This document shows positions 23,814 through 34,024 of a DNA stretch of 64,000 bases, piece by piece. Both the position numbers and the translations under genes were made by a program. Numbering within the stretch: position 1 is the stretch's first letter; every line of letters starts with the position of its first letter. Below the pieces are notes generated by a model. That model searched no databases and was not told the DNA's origin. It saw nothing but the letters and a program-made list of their open reading frames with translations. Source of the DNA: Salvelinus alpinus (Eukaryota; Chordata; Actinopteri; Salmoniformes; Salmonidae); assembly GCF_045679555.1 (NCBI RefSeq), contig NC_092122.1:13755506-13819505 (forward strand), read 5' to 3'.

Positions 23814-26800
23814 TCAAAGTATACATATCGAAAAATAAAAATATATATTTATATATATATAAACTGCACATTTTGGCTTTTCACCCAATAAATATTTTAT
23901 TTTTTCTTCATCTTTTATAGTTTCAAATTCTTTGTATTGAATTATAATTTTGGGAAAGAAATATTCTCTTAAGTCTGAGTATTTGTCACAGTGTAATAGG
24001 AAATGCAGCTCTGTCTCTACCTCTCCCCTGGAGCAGAGTGAGCACAGCCTGTCCTCTCTGGGCAGCCAGGTTTGTCTGTGACGACCGGCCTCTATAGCCA
24101 GACTGTGCTCACTGAGTCTGTACCTAGTCAATGTTTTCCTCAGTTTTCTATCAGTCACAGTGGTTAGATAGTCTGCCACCATGTACTGTCTGTTTAGAGC
24201 CAAATAGCATTGAAGTTTACTTAGATTTTTTTGTGGTGTCTTTCCAATAGGTGATATATTTTTCCTTTTGTTTTGTGATGATTTGGTTGGGTCAGATTTT
24301 CTGAGTGCTGTCCTGAGGCTCTATGGGGTTGGTTTGGGTTGGTGGACTGAGCCAGCTGGTTGAGGGGACTCTTCTCTTGTTTCATCTCTTGACATTGTAG
24401 AGCTGTGTGATGGAATGTTTTGGGTTCACTTGTTTTTAGATGGTTGTAAAATTTGATGGCTCTTTTTTCTATTCGAATGAGGAGGGGGTATTGGCCCAAT
24501 TCTGCTCTACATGTGTTATTTGGAGTTTTTCTTTGCACTTGCAATACAGTCTTGCAAAACTCTGCATGCAGTATTTCGATTGGATGTCTGTCCCATTTGG
24601 TAAATTCATTTTTAGAGATTGGACCCCATACTTCACTGTCATATAGAGCAATTGGTTCTATAACTGATTGAAAAATTTGGAGCCAGATTCTAATTGGAAT
24701 TTCGATTTTGATGTTCCTTTTAATGGCATAGAATGCTCTTCTTGCTTTGTCTCTCAGCTCATTCACAACCATGTGAAAGCTACCTGTGTTGCTGATATTT
24801 AGTCCTAGATATGTGTAGTTTTTGGTGTGTTCTAATAGAACTGTGTCCAAATAGAATTTATATTTGTCATTCTTATTTCCACACCTTTTTTGGAATATCA
24901 TTATATTTGTTTTTTTTAGGTTAACGGTCAGAGCCCAGGTCTGACAGAACCTGTGAAAACGATCTAGGTGCTGCTGTAACCCCTCTTTAGTGGGAGACAG
25001 CAGCACCAGGTCATCTGCGTACAGCAGACACTTAATTTCAGTGTTGTGTAGGGTGATACCAGGTGCTGCCGATTCTTCTAATGTTTTTGCCAATTCATTC
25101 ATGTAGATGTTAAATAGTGTTGGACTTATTGGGCAGCCCTGTTTCACTCCCCGTCCCTGAGAGAAGAAGTCTGTTTGCTTGTTGCCAATTTTAACCGCAC
25201 ATTTGTTTTTAGTGTACATTGATTTAATAAAATCATGTTTTCCCTCCAATACCACTTTATATTAGTTTATAAAAAATACCTTTGTGCCAAATTGAATCAA
25301 ATGCTTTCTTGAAATCTACAAAACACGAGTAGATTTTGCCTTTGTTTTGGTTTACTTGTTTATCAATTAAAGTATGGAGGGTGTAAATGTGGTCTGTTGT
25401 ACGATCATTTTTTAGAAATCCAATCTGGCTTCTGCTCAGGACGTTGTGTTCGTCAAGGAAATGATGTAGTCTGCTATTTATAATACTGCAGAGAATTTTC
25501 CCCAAGTTGCTGTTAACGCAAATTCCTCTGTAATTATTTGGGGCAAATTTGTCTCCATTTTTATAGATTGGTGTGATCAATCCCTGGTTCCAAATATCGG
25601 GGAAAATACCTGCAGTGAGGATAATGTTGAAAAGTTTGAGTATAGCCAATTTGAATTTGTGGTCTGTATATTTGATCATTTCATTTAAAATACCATCAGC
25701 ACCACAGGCCTTTTTGGGTTGGAGAGTGCGTAGTTTTTCCAATAATTCTTCTTCTGTAATTGGGGTATCCACAGGATTCTGATAGTCTTTGACTGCTGAT
25801 TCAAGGATTTGTAATTTTTCTTGTATATCTTTTTGTTCTGGGCTCTTTGTTATATTGCTGTAGAGGTTTGCAAAGTGATTTCTCCACATATCCCCATTTT
25901 GGATAGCCAATTTCCCATGATGAGGTTTGTTTAATTTATTCCAATTCTCCCAGAAGTGGTTTGATTCTACGGATTCCTCAATTCCATCCAGCTGATTTCT
26001 ATTGTGCTGTTCCTTTTTTGTTCTTAGGGTTTGTTTGTATTGCTTCAGTGTTTCCCCATATTAAAGGTGTATATTTTTGTTGTCTGGTTCTCTGTGTTTT
26101 TGATTAGATATATTTCTCAATGACTTTCTTAGATTTTTGCAATCATTATCAAACCATTTTTCATTATCTGTTATTTCTGGTTTGCTCTTATGCTTCTTTA
26201 AATTAGCCATGGAGGCTAATTTGTCAAATATAAAGTTTATGTCCCAAACGGCCAAATTTACACCTTCATTGCTGAAGGAGAATGTTAAGGCTAAAAAGTT
26301 GTCCAGGAGAGATTGTATTTTTTGGCTACTAATTGCTTTTTGGTAGATGTCTGTACTGTTTGCACTCCATCTATAGGCCTGTTTAGTACCATGTAATTTA
26401 TTGGGCCGTGATGCTTCATGGTTGGGTTCTGCTCTTCTCAGATACACTATGATTTTACTGTGGTCTGAGAGAGGTGTTAGTGGGCTGACTGTGAAGGCTC
26501 TGAGAGACTCTGGGTTTAGGTCGGTGAGGAAGTAGTCTACAGTGCTGCTGCCAAGGGATGAGCTGTAGGTGTACCTACCAAAAGAGTCCCCTCTCAGCCT
26601 ACCATTGACTATGTACAGACCCAGTGTTCGACAGAGCTTCACGAGCTGTACTCCGTTGTTTCTGTGGGGGTATGTGGGGAGGGAAAGGTTGTTGCTTCCT
26701 GGTAGGTGTTTATCCCCATGACTGTTAATAGTGTCTTGTTCTTCTGCTGTTCTAGCATTCAGGTCTCCACAGACCAGTACGTTGCCTTGGGCCTGAAAGT

Positions 26801-27265
26801 GACTAATCTCCCCCTCTAGAATGGAGAAACTCTCTTCATTGAAGTAGGGTGACTCTGTATGTGGCACAGAGGAAGACGTTTTTATCTGTCAAGATAGCCT
26901 CCTTGTTGATTTTTAACCAGATAAAGAATTCTCCTGTTTTGATCAATTCGATTGAATTAATTAGTTCAGATTTATACCATATTAGCATTCCCCCCTGAGT
27001 CTCTGCCCTATTTGATTCCTTTTAATTTAGTGGATGGTATGATTATCTCCCTATAACCTAGTGGACAGCCAGTGGAAACATCACCTCTGCACCATGTTTC
27101 CTGTAGTACTACAATATCAACATTATCAATTTCTTTCAGGAAGTCTGGGTTTCTGCTGTTTAGCCCAAAAGCAGAGGACTTCAATCCTTGTAAATTCCAA
27201 CATGCAACGTAAAAAGATTTCATAACTTTTTTTTCTTTACCTTCAAAAATGAGACAAACACTCAC
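23814..27265 (-). pseudogene. LINE ORF2 (APE endonuclease + reverse transcriptase), broken
   Basis: Open segments in order on the minus strand. 27265-27008 is the endonuclease start (VACWNLQGLKSS, then VVLQETW). 26867-26061 is the rest of the endonuclease (CGDLNAR, SDHSK). 25910-25257 is the RT fingers and palm start (CGADGILNEMIKYT, CFVDFKKAFDSIWH). 25255-24221 is the RT active site (LLYADDLVLLSPTKEG) and thumb. 24203-23814 is the C-terminus with a Cys/His zinc site (LCSLCSRGEVETELHFLLHC). The segments are separated by stops or shifts; between 25257 and 25255 only a single stop intervenes. Would copy and integrate LINE RNA if intact. Confidence 0.88.
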
Positions 27266-27471
27266 AATTTTTCAATTAAAGTAAACTCGTATTATGCAAA
27301 TGTGATTTGTTTATCATTTAAGATAGAATTTGTGTCATGCCACTTGGGTGGATGTAGTGTGAGGATGGTGGACTTCTTGTGCTCATCTTACCATGACCCT
27401 CGGCCTATCACATGTGAGCATAGTCGACTCAGCATTTGTTTAATGTCACTCATTTGGTTGGTGGGGCTGGG

Positions 27472-29324
27472 TCAGTTGCTCCTCTCACAGCCTGTGCGTA
27501 GCTCTGCCTGCTGGGCTGTGGCTCCTCCAAGTGTGGGTCTGCGGTGGGGGGCAGGGGGGTGGGAGGCCTCGTCTGGGTGGCTCTGAAGCTGGGCTGGGGT
27601 GGTCTGTGCTGCGCTGGCAGTGGTGGGCATTGAGGTTGGTGGTGCTGTGGTCGTGGCTGGGGGTTCCAGGGTGCTGGTCCGGGGTGTTGTCTCGGTGATC
27701 TCGGCGGGGTGGAGATTGCTCCGCTGTTCCTGGGTGGAGAGGTCGGGCTGCGGTTTAAAGCGATGTTCTTGAGAGTCTTGCCAAGGATGGGGACTGTCGA
27801 GGGTGGGATGGTGGGCCAGGTGTACATTGGGTCGCAGGGCACAGTCCCGGGATAGGCTGGCGTTTATTCTTTGGATTGTGCCAGGGTGGAAGTCCTTCCT
27901 CTGTAGAAGGGTTGACACCACGATTTTTGAGTTGGGGAAGATTGCGGAGGCCTTCTCAATCACTCCCCGTAGTGAAGTCGCCACCCTCTCCTGCTGAGCA
28001 CGCAGGTCGTTGCTTCCGGTATGTATGATTATGTGGCTTGGCGACCCGAGATGGGCCTTATCAAGCAGCTCCATGGCACTCTGCGTTGTTGGGCACCACA
28101 CCTTTCTCCTTTTGTGTCTAGAGAAAAGTTTCTTCTCCTGAACAAACTTCCCATTTGAGTCCATCAACAGGACGATGTCAGCCAGTGTTTCTTCTGGACT
28201 GGGGGGGGGGGGGGGGGGGGGGGCAGAGGGGGGGGCTGGTGGGGGTTGGAGCTGGGGTGTGGCTGGTCTGTGCCGGTGCCGCTGTCAGTGCCGCTGTCAG
28301 TGGGAGGCTGTTCTGTGGGCTGGGGTGAGGTGCTGGGCTCCTCTGCTGTGTGAGGGCAGGTCAAAGAGTGGTGATCTAGCTGCTCCTGCAGCCTGTCCTC
28401 TGTTCTCTTTCTCTCCTGCAGCTTCTCTCTCAGTGTGGTCAGATCGTTATTACTGTTGTGCCTGTCTTTTTGGAGCTCTCTCACCTCCTTTGTTAGATCA
28501 GCCAGCTCTCTCTTGAGTCCGTCTCTCTCTTGCTGAACCTCTTTCAGCTGTGTTGCAAGGCTGCTGTCATGCTCTGTCCTCACCTTGGTTAGGAGCTCCT
28601 CTAAGGTGTGGTTGTCTGGTTGCTGTTTGCTCACGCTCTCCCTGAGCAGGACCACCTCCCCCTCCAGTTTGGTGAACTCATCCCTCATGGCAGCCATGGT
28701 GGTGAGGAGGGCCTGAGCCTGCTCTGCACTGAGGGGGTCGCTCTCCTCCTGGGGCGTGTCCTCCACTATGGTGGGAAGAGAGGTGCTGGATGTGCCTTTT
28801 TGGGTGGGGAGAGTAGGGGTGAGGGTGGTGCTGGTGGAGTTTGTCTTGTGGGAGGGCATGTCACTGGTGGTGTCCTTCTCTCTCTCCGCTCTCTCCTTAA
28901 TGGTCTGAAAGTCTGTTTCAAACAGCCTGATGTTACCTTGCACCATGACAGTCCCAGTCTTGTAGAGGTTGATTGTTATCATGGTGCTGTCAGGGTCGTC
29001 TGTCTCTTTGATTTTCAGCTTCCACCCATTACAGATTCCCTCTTTCTTTATGGATGGGTAGTGAGAGCACACTGCTGAGCACCATGCATTTGGCTGGTCA
29101 GTGAGGAAGATGAGATTACTCACGTCACCGTTTTTGTAGAGGTCTGCAAAAAGGGTTTCTGGCCTCCCCTTTAGTAGTTTCTGCTTAAAAGCTTTCCTCG
29201 TTGTGTTATTTTTGGCCTCTGGAGGGTAGAGAATGGATTCAGCGCTGAGGGGGAGTGGGGACATGGTGCCTGTGGGCTCTCCTACTACTACTGCTGCTGC
29301 GCTGTTCTGCTGCCCCGTTGCCAT
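27472..29324 (-). pseudogene. LINE ORF1: coiled coil plus SGNH/esterase-like domain, frameshifted at a poly-C tract
   Basis: The first part (29324-28164, 386 codons) has an N-terminal domain (KGRPETLFADLYKNGDVSNL), a coiled-coil stretch (REL, LQKD and LREKLQER regions) and a Pro-rich linker. The second part (28167-27472) has an SGNH-hydrolase-like domain: LLMDSNGKFV, then HIIIHTGSNDL. The two are in different frames. The change happens at the homopolymer 28201-28223 (23 G on the + strand), since ADIVLLMDSNGK continues the linker in another frame. So ORF1 was one protein of about 600 residues. Esterase-like ORF1 domains are known from several LINE clades. Confidence 0.8.
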
Positions 29325-29750
29325 AGCAACCGATTTGTTTGTCTGCTGCTGTTGCTAGCTAGCGCTAATTTAGTTCAAAAACCAGCAAAAAGAGTTACAA
29401 ATCCTCACAAAAAAAAACAGAAGATATGTTTAAAGTTAGTCCGTGCTCCTTTTTGGTTTACTCACTGAGTTTGGTCTTTTGATGTAGTTGTATTAACTCC
29501 CCTTGCTAGGTTTGTTCTAGCTCGTTTCTTCTGGCTAGCTTGTTAGTCTGCTGGCTAGGTCTTTGTTGTGTAGCTAGCTAGCTAGAGTCAAAACTTCTTA
29601 ACTTGAGGCGCAAAGTTACTTTTTTTCTATTGTGAATGAATAGAGTTGTTGTTCATCACTTCTTGTCTGGAATTCTTTTTCGATTAGAGTGTTTATCTCA
29701 TTCTAAAAACAAAAAAATATGAAATATATCAGGAGCTCATGTTGAGCATG

Positions 29751-29781
<31 letters not shown>

Positions 29782-29795
29782 GTCTCTCTCTCTCT

Positions 29796-30280
29796 CAATT
29801 CAATTAAATTTGCTTTATTGGCATGACGTAACAATGTACATATTGCCAAAGCTTATTTTGGATATTTACAATATAATAAAATAAAAAAAAGAGAATCAAA
29901 ATTGTCAACGGGACAACAGTAACAACAATAACCAAGTGTCAAAATAACCATACATTTAACAATAAGCATACAGTAGAGTACATGTGCAGGTTGATTGGTC
30001 TGTCAGACACTGTCCCTCAACTTATGTCAGGCAGCAATGTAGTGCTCTGCCAGCCCACAGCTCTCTGCGTCCTCCCCCAACAGGACGGGTAGCCTACTCT
30101 CACCAGAGAGGTCTTTGAAACCTTGAATAAGGGTTTCAAATTTGGGGAAATGACACTCTCTAATTGTTTTATATTTTTGACATTTTGTCAGGAAATGCAG
30201 CTCCGTCTCAGGTTCTGCTGTTGTGCAGTGGTTGCACAGCCTTTCCTCTACAGGGAGCCAGGTTTTCCTGTGTCTAATTC
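29796..30280 (-). mobile_element. LINE 3' fragment with C-terminal zinc region
   Basis: Minus strand: coding for the LINE C-terminus (HRKTWLPVEERLCNHC, then ETELHFLTKC), then a 3' UTR and a tail ending at 29796 next to TCTCTC. About 485 bp, 5'-truncated; beyond its 5' end CT repeats resume (30281-30372). A third 3' UTR subtype of the same group. Confidence 0.88.
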
Positions 30281-30390
30281 TCTGTCTCTGTCTCTGTCTC
30301 TCCCCCCTCTCTCTCTGTCTCTCTCTCTCTCTTCCTCTACCCCTCTCTCTCCTTTCTCTCCTCTCTCTCTCTGCCTTGCTTCTTCTTCTC

Positions 30391-30628
30391 CCGAGTGGCA
30401 CAGCAGTCTAAGGCACTGCATCTCAGTGCTAGAGGCATCACTACAGACACCCTGGTTCGATTTCAGGCTGTATCACAACCGGCCATGATTGGGAATCCGA
30501 TAGGGCGGCGCACAATTGGCCCAGCGTCGTCTGGGTTTGGTCAGTGGAGGCCGTCATTGCAAATAAGAATTTGTTCTTAACTGACTCGCCTAGTTAAATA
30601 AAGGTTAAATAAAAATACAAACAATTAT
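30391..30628 (+). mobile_element. Salmonid tRNA-derived SINE
   Basis: tRNA-like head with A-box region (GAGTGGCACAGCAGTCTAAG) and B box (GGTTCGATTTC at 30454-30464), a middle part (GGCGGCGCACAATTGGCCCA), and a 3' tail (AATAAGAATTTGTTCTTAAC, then TAAATAAAGGTTAAATAAA). The tail is the type shared by salmonid SINEs of the HpaI group. Confidence 0.88.
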
Positions 30629-31409
30629 TATTATTCTCTCTCTTTATCTGGCGGTTGTATCTGTGGTTAATCAGGTATAGACGCTGGTAAGACCCTCTTT
30701 CTCTCTTTAATGATATTCTGCCACACAGTCCAGTCAGATTTACAGCTGAGGTTGAATACTACCGTCCCCCTCCTACCACCACCCACCTCTACCAGTCACT
30801 CCCCCCAGCCCTGTATTCATATGCCCCATTTTCTGCCAGCTGTGCTGGGACAAAAGAGACCGTGGAGGTGGGAGGGATTAGTGGCTTGTGGATGGGTCTC
30901 TTGATCCACCATTTCACTCTGGGTCTGAATAGAACAGAATGGGAGGAGTAGAGGAGGGGAGGAGGAGGACGGGGGGGCAAGGAGGGGTGTTTTGTTGGGG
31001 GGAAAGGGGAAAGTCTTTCTCAATAGCGTGATGTCTGGCTGAAAAGGAGAGCTGTTTGGGGGAGGGGGTCCAAGGGGAAAGGAGGGAGAGAGAGAGAGAG
31101 AGAGGACAAGAGAAGGGGAAGAAGGACAGAGAGGAGGTAGTTGCTGTCTATTCCACTCCCTGCCTTCTCCTCTCTACAGCCTCTCCCTGCTGGTCCCCAC
31201 AAATAGGCCTGCCATTCCAGTTTAGTACAGTTCTGTTATGACTTGTGTAATTTTAGCAACCCAGTGTTGATTCGTTTCCAGCCTGCCCTCTGAGTGCGTT
31301 TAATAATGTCTGGCAGTCAGAAAGTAGCCTCTGTTATTACACATGGCTGAGGTATGAGGCCGGCGAGACTGATTGGTTTGTCAGAGCAACCCATCCATAG
31401 AAACAGTGG

Positions 31410-31410
<1 letters not shown>
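30629..31410 (+). other. Intronic sequence with purine-rich stretch
   Basis: No gene seen. 30935-31115 is strongly purine-rich with several G-runs and a short GA repeat; otherwise unremarkable. Confidence 0.5.
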
Positions 31411-31487
<77 letters not shown>

Positions 31488-31519
31488 GCGTGTGCGTGAG
31501 CGTCTGCGTGTGCGTGTGT
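31411..31519. repeat. (GT)n microsatellite with a degenerate tail
   Basis: GT dinucleotides 31411-31482, then GCGTGT variants. Confidence 0.95.
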
Positions 31520-32956
31520 TCACTCTGCCTCAGTATACTGAATCTTTTCAGAGTACCCGCGTTGCTGTGTCGAGATTAGGGAAGATGTCACACAGAATGT
31601 CTATCACACATGCTCCATACACACACTGGTACACACAGGACTGAAACAGAGAATATAGATTCATTCAGAAACAGTGGCTGCATGCGTGCGTGCGTGCGTG
31701 CGTGCGTGTGTATGTAACAGAGACCCAGACAGTGTGTGTGACCTAATCTGGCCCTGGCATCTCTCTGAGTCACACAGGAAGGAGAAGGGCCAGAGTTCCT
31801 CAGAGCAGTCTGTTCCAATGCCTTACCAGGGGGAATCGTCTGTTCGTTTCGATTTCCTTGTTCTTCTTAAGATTATCACACGATCACCCACGCACAAACA
31901 CAGAGGGCAGCTTTGAGGTCAGTTATGAGCCAGTATGACTCTTGTAGAGGCTTCATTAGGATCCCATTAAAACATTCCAGATCTCTACATCAACATTCCA
32001 TAACTCCACCTCAATATTCTGTTCCGGAACCATGTGGGAAGGTAGAGGTCAGACAGGAAGTGGACAGGATGTGTAGAACGACCACAACGTCAGGGGGAAA
32101 TGGAACAATGGCAGTCTTGCGATAAACAGCACGCGCACGCACCAGATGAACTATAGCCAACTGTCTCTCTATGCAAAGTCAATATTAATAAACTGGACAA
32201 TCTTATCTTTCAGAGTAATTGGATTATCAACTCAAAAGAAATGGACTATCAAGCGAGACCACTAGTGCCATTTAGATAAGATATTGCGGCAAAGGAGAGT
32301 GTGTGTATTTATAAAGAGCGAACACACTGCAGGTAGTTCAGCTCTCAGAGGGATGAGACTTCTGTGTGATTAATTAAGAAAGCAGCAGAAAGGGAGAGGG
32401 AGAGAGAGAGCGGTGCAAGGAATTAAACATTGACTTGGTTTTGCAGTTGAGACCAGTGTAAAAGCTGTGTTAGAGTTCCATGGCTGGAGAACTTCTGATT
32501 AGTGCTCTGATCAATGTGAGTTGTATGAGCAGACTGTGTGTGTTTGCGTGTGTGTGTGTGTGCGTGTGTGTGTGTGTGCGTGCGTGCGTGCGTGTGCAGC
32601 ATGCATGCGTGCATCCGTGTTTGTTCTAAAGCTATTCTCTCTCGGCACACATGGTGCTCCAAGCCAAATCAATGCAGCCAAACACCAATTTAGACCAAAT
32701 TAACATTCCATTCCTCATTATAAATCAAACACATTTTAACTAATCAACAGGCCTACATAGTTGATAATGGACTAGAAGTGGATTAGTTAAATGGTCTGAT
32801 CAAAGCAGTGAGATCTGTCCCCAATCCCAAAACACTCTCTATCTCTCTGACCTTATTTATAATACTAATAATAATAATTTGGTGGGTGCTTATATTTGTT
32901 CTATTTCATTTACAAGTGTGTATTATACGAGTGTGTGAATTGGAAATGTGTTTTTT
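31520..32956 (+). other. Intronic sequence with small simple repeats
   Basis: Contains short GCGT runs (31681-31707 and about 32578-32592) and a short GT tract near 32536-32578. No gene or mobile element recognised. Confidence 0.5.
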
Positions 32957-33133
32957 GCATATCCCAACTCCCCCTTGGACACCCTCGGAGAGTGGGGTCA
33001 TGGCCAGGCTCTGCCATTATTAACAGTGACCCCAGAGCAATTAGGGTTAAGTGCCTTGCTCACGGACACATCGACAGATATTTCACCTTGTCGGCTCTGG
33101 GATTCTAACTAGTCGCTAGGATACCTGCCGCCT
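32957..33133 (-). mobile_element. tRNA-derived SINE, minus strand, head partly deleted
   Basis: On the minus strand it begins GGCGGCAGGTATCCTAG, continues with GAATCCCAGAGCCGACAAGG and ends near AGTTGGGATATGC. This matches a salmonid SINE body; the stretch between the A and B boxes is shortened. Confidence 0.7.
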
Positions 33134-33871
33134 CAAGAAGTCTATTTTGTGTTTCTAGTACGGAAATAGATGGAAGCAATATGGTTGAAGCTCCCATAAA
33201 CCCATTTGAGGACTTGTTGTTTACCTGTTTTCTTCAGATCTGCCAACAGTGAAGGGGCTAAGTGGGGCCAGGCTAGGGGCTGTTTTCAGGCTGTGTTGTA
33301 AGTGAGAAGGTAAAGAAGACATGATGACTCTCCTGATGGAATTGTACTGTCTCTGACTGCAGTATTTCTGATACGCAACATGTAAATAACTTATTAATGA
33401 TTCACCCCCACCAAACGTATCAACATATTCTCCCTTCTCCAATTGACTCCGTATCTAATGAATGAATTACTCCAGAGCCAGATTCCATCTGATCCCATCT
33501 TGACACTCATGCCACCATTCTCTGTGCCCTCTGTGCCAGGTGATGTTCTCTCCCTCCAAGCTGAATCATTCAGTCTCGGAAAGTCTACCTGTCACCGGCC
33601 TGGTCGTTATGGCGATTAACGGCTGTGTGACTCATTCAGTATTCTTTCTCTCTCTCTCTTTCTATTGGCCACCAGAGGAGCTGCTCTCATTCTGCCAACC
33701 CAGTCTTACATAGACACATCTGACTCCACAGGCACGTTGGGAGTCTAGGGTATCAATACAGGGTGTGTGTGTTACTCACACTTTTAAGCAGTACCTTCAC
33801 ACATTCATTCAGTGTATGAAAGTACAATCCGATCGTCAATATCTGTCTGCCTCAAATCAATTAATACATTG
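33134..33871 (+). other. Intronic sequence, no feature seen
   Basis: No gene, hairpin or repeat recognised, apart from a short CT run near 33645. Confidence 0.5.
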
Positions 33872-33967
<96 letters not shown>

Positions 33968-33970
33968 GCG
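33872..33970. repeat. (GT)n microsatellite, about 95 bp
   Basis: Uninterrupted GT dinucleotides ending in GCGTGTGCG. Confidence 0.97.
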
Positions 33971-34024
33971 TAGGCCTATGTGTTATTCTCAACCGACATC
34001 CACCTTTATACAGTGTGTGCAGTT

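Larger units (their letters stand above)
23755..29752 (-). mobile_element. Near full-length LINE, about 6 kb, in a (TC)n tract
   Basis: On the minus strand, 5' to 3': 5' UTR (29752-29325), ORF1 (29324-27472), ORF2 with endonuclease, reverse transcriptase and zinc-binding C-terminus (27265-23814), 3' UTR and an AATT-rich tail ending at 23755. Both ends are bordered by CT/TC repeats. ORF2 is interrupted several times, so this copy is not active. Clade not resolved: the RT and the ORF1 esterase-like domain recall I- or Tx1-related fish LINEs. Confidence 0.9.

Noticed and set aside
28175-29078. Open frames of 113 and 156 codons on the + strand
   Set aside because: Antisense shadows of LINE ORF1 on the minus strand, which has recognisable domains.
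30391-30470. tRNA gene
   Set aside because: The A and B boxes belong to a SINE head; the body and HpaI-type tail follow directly and no cloverleaf acceptor stem is present.
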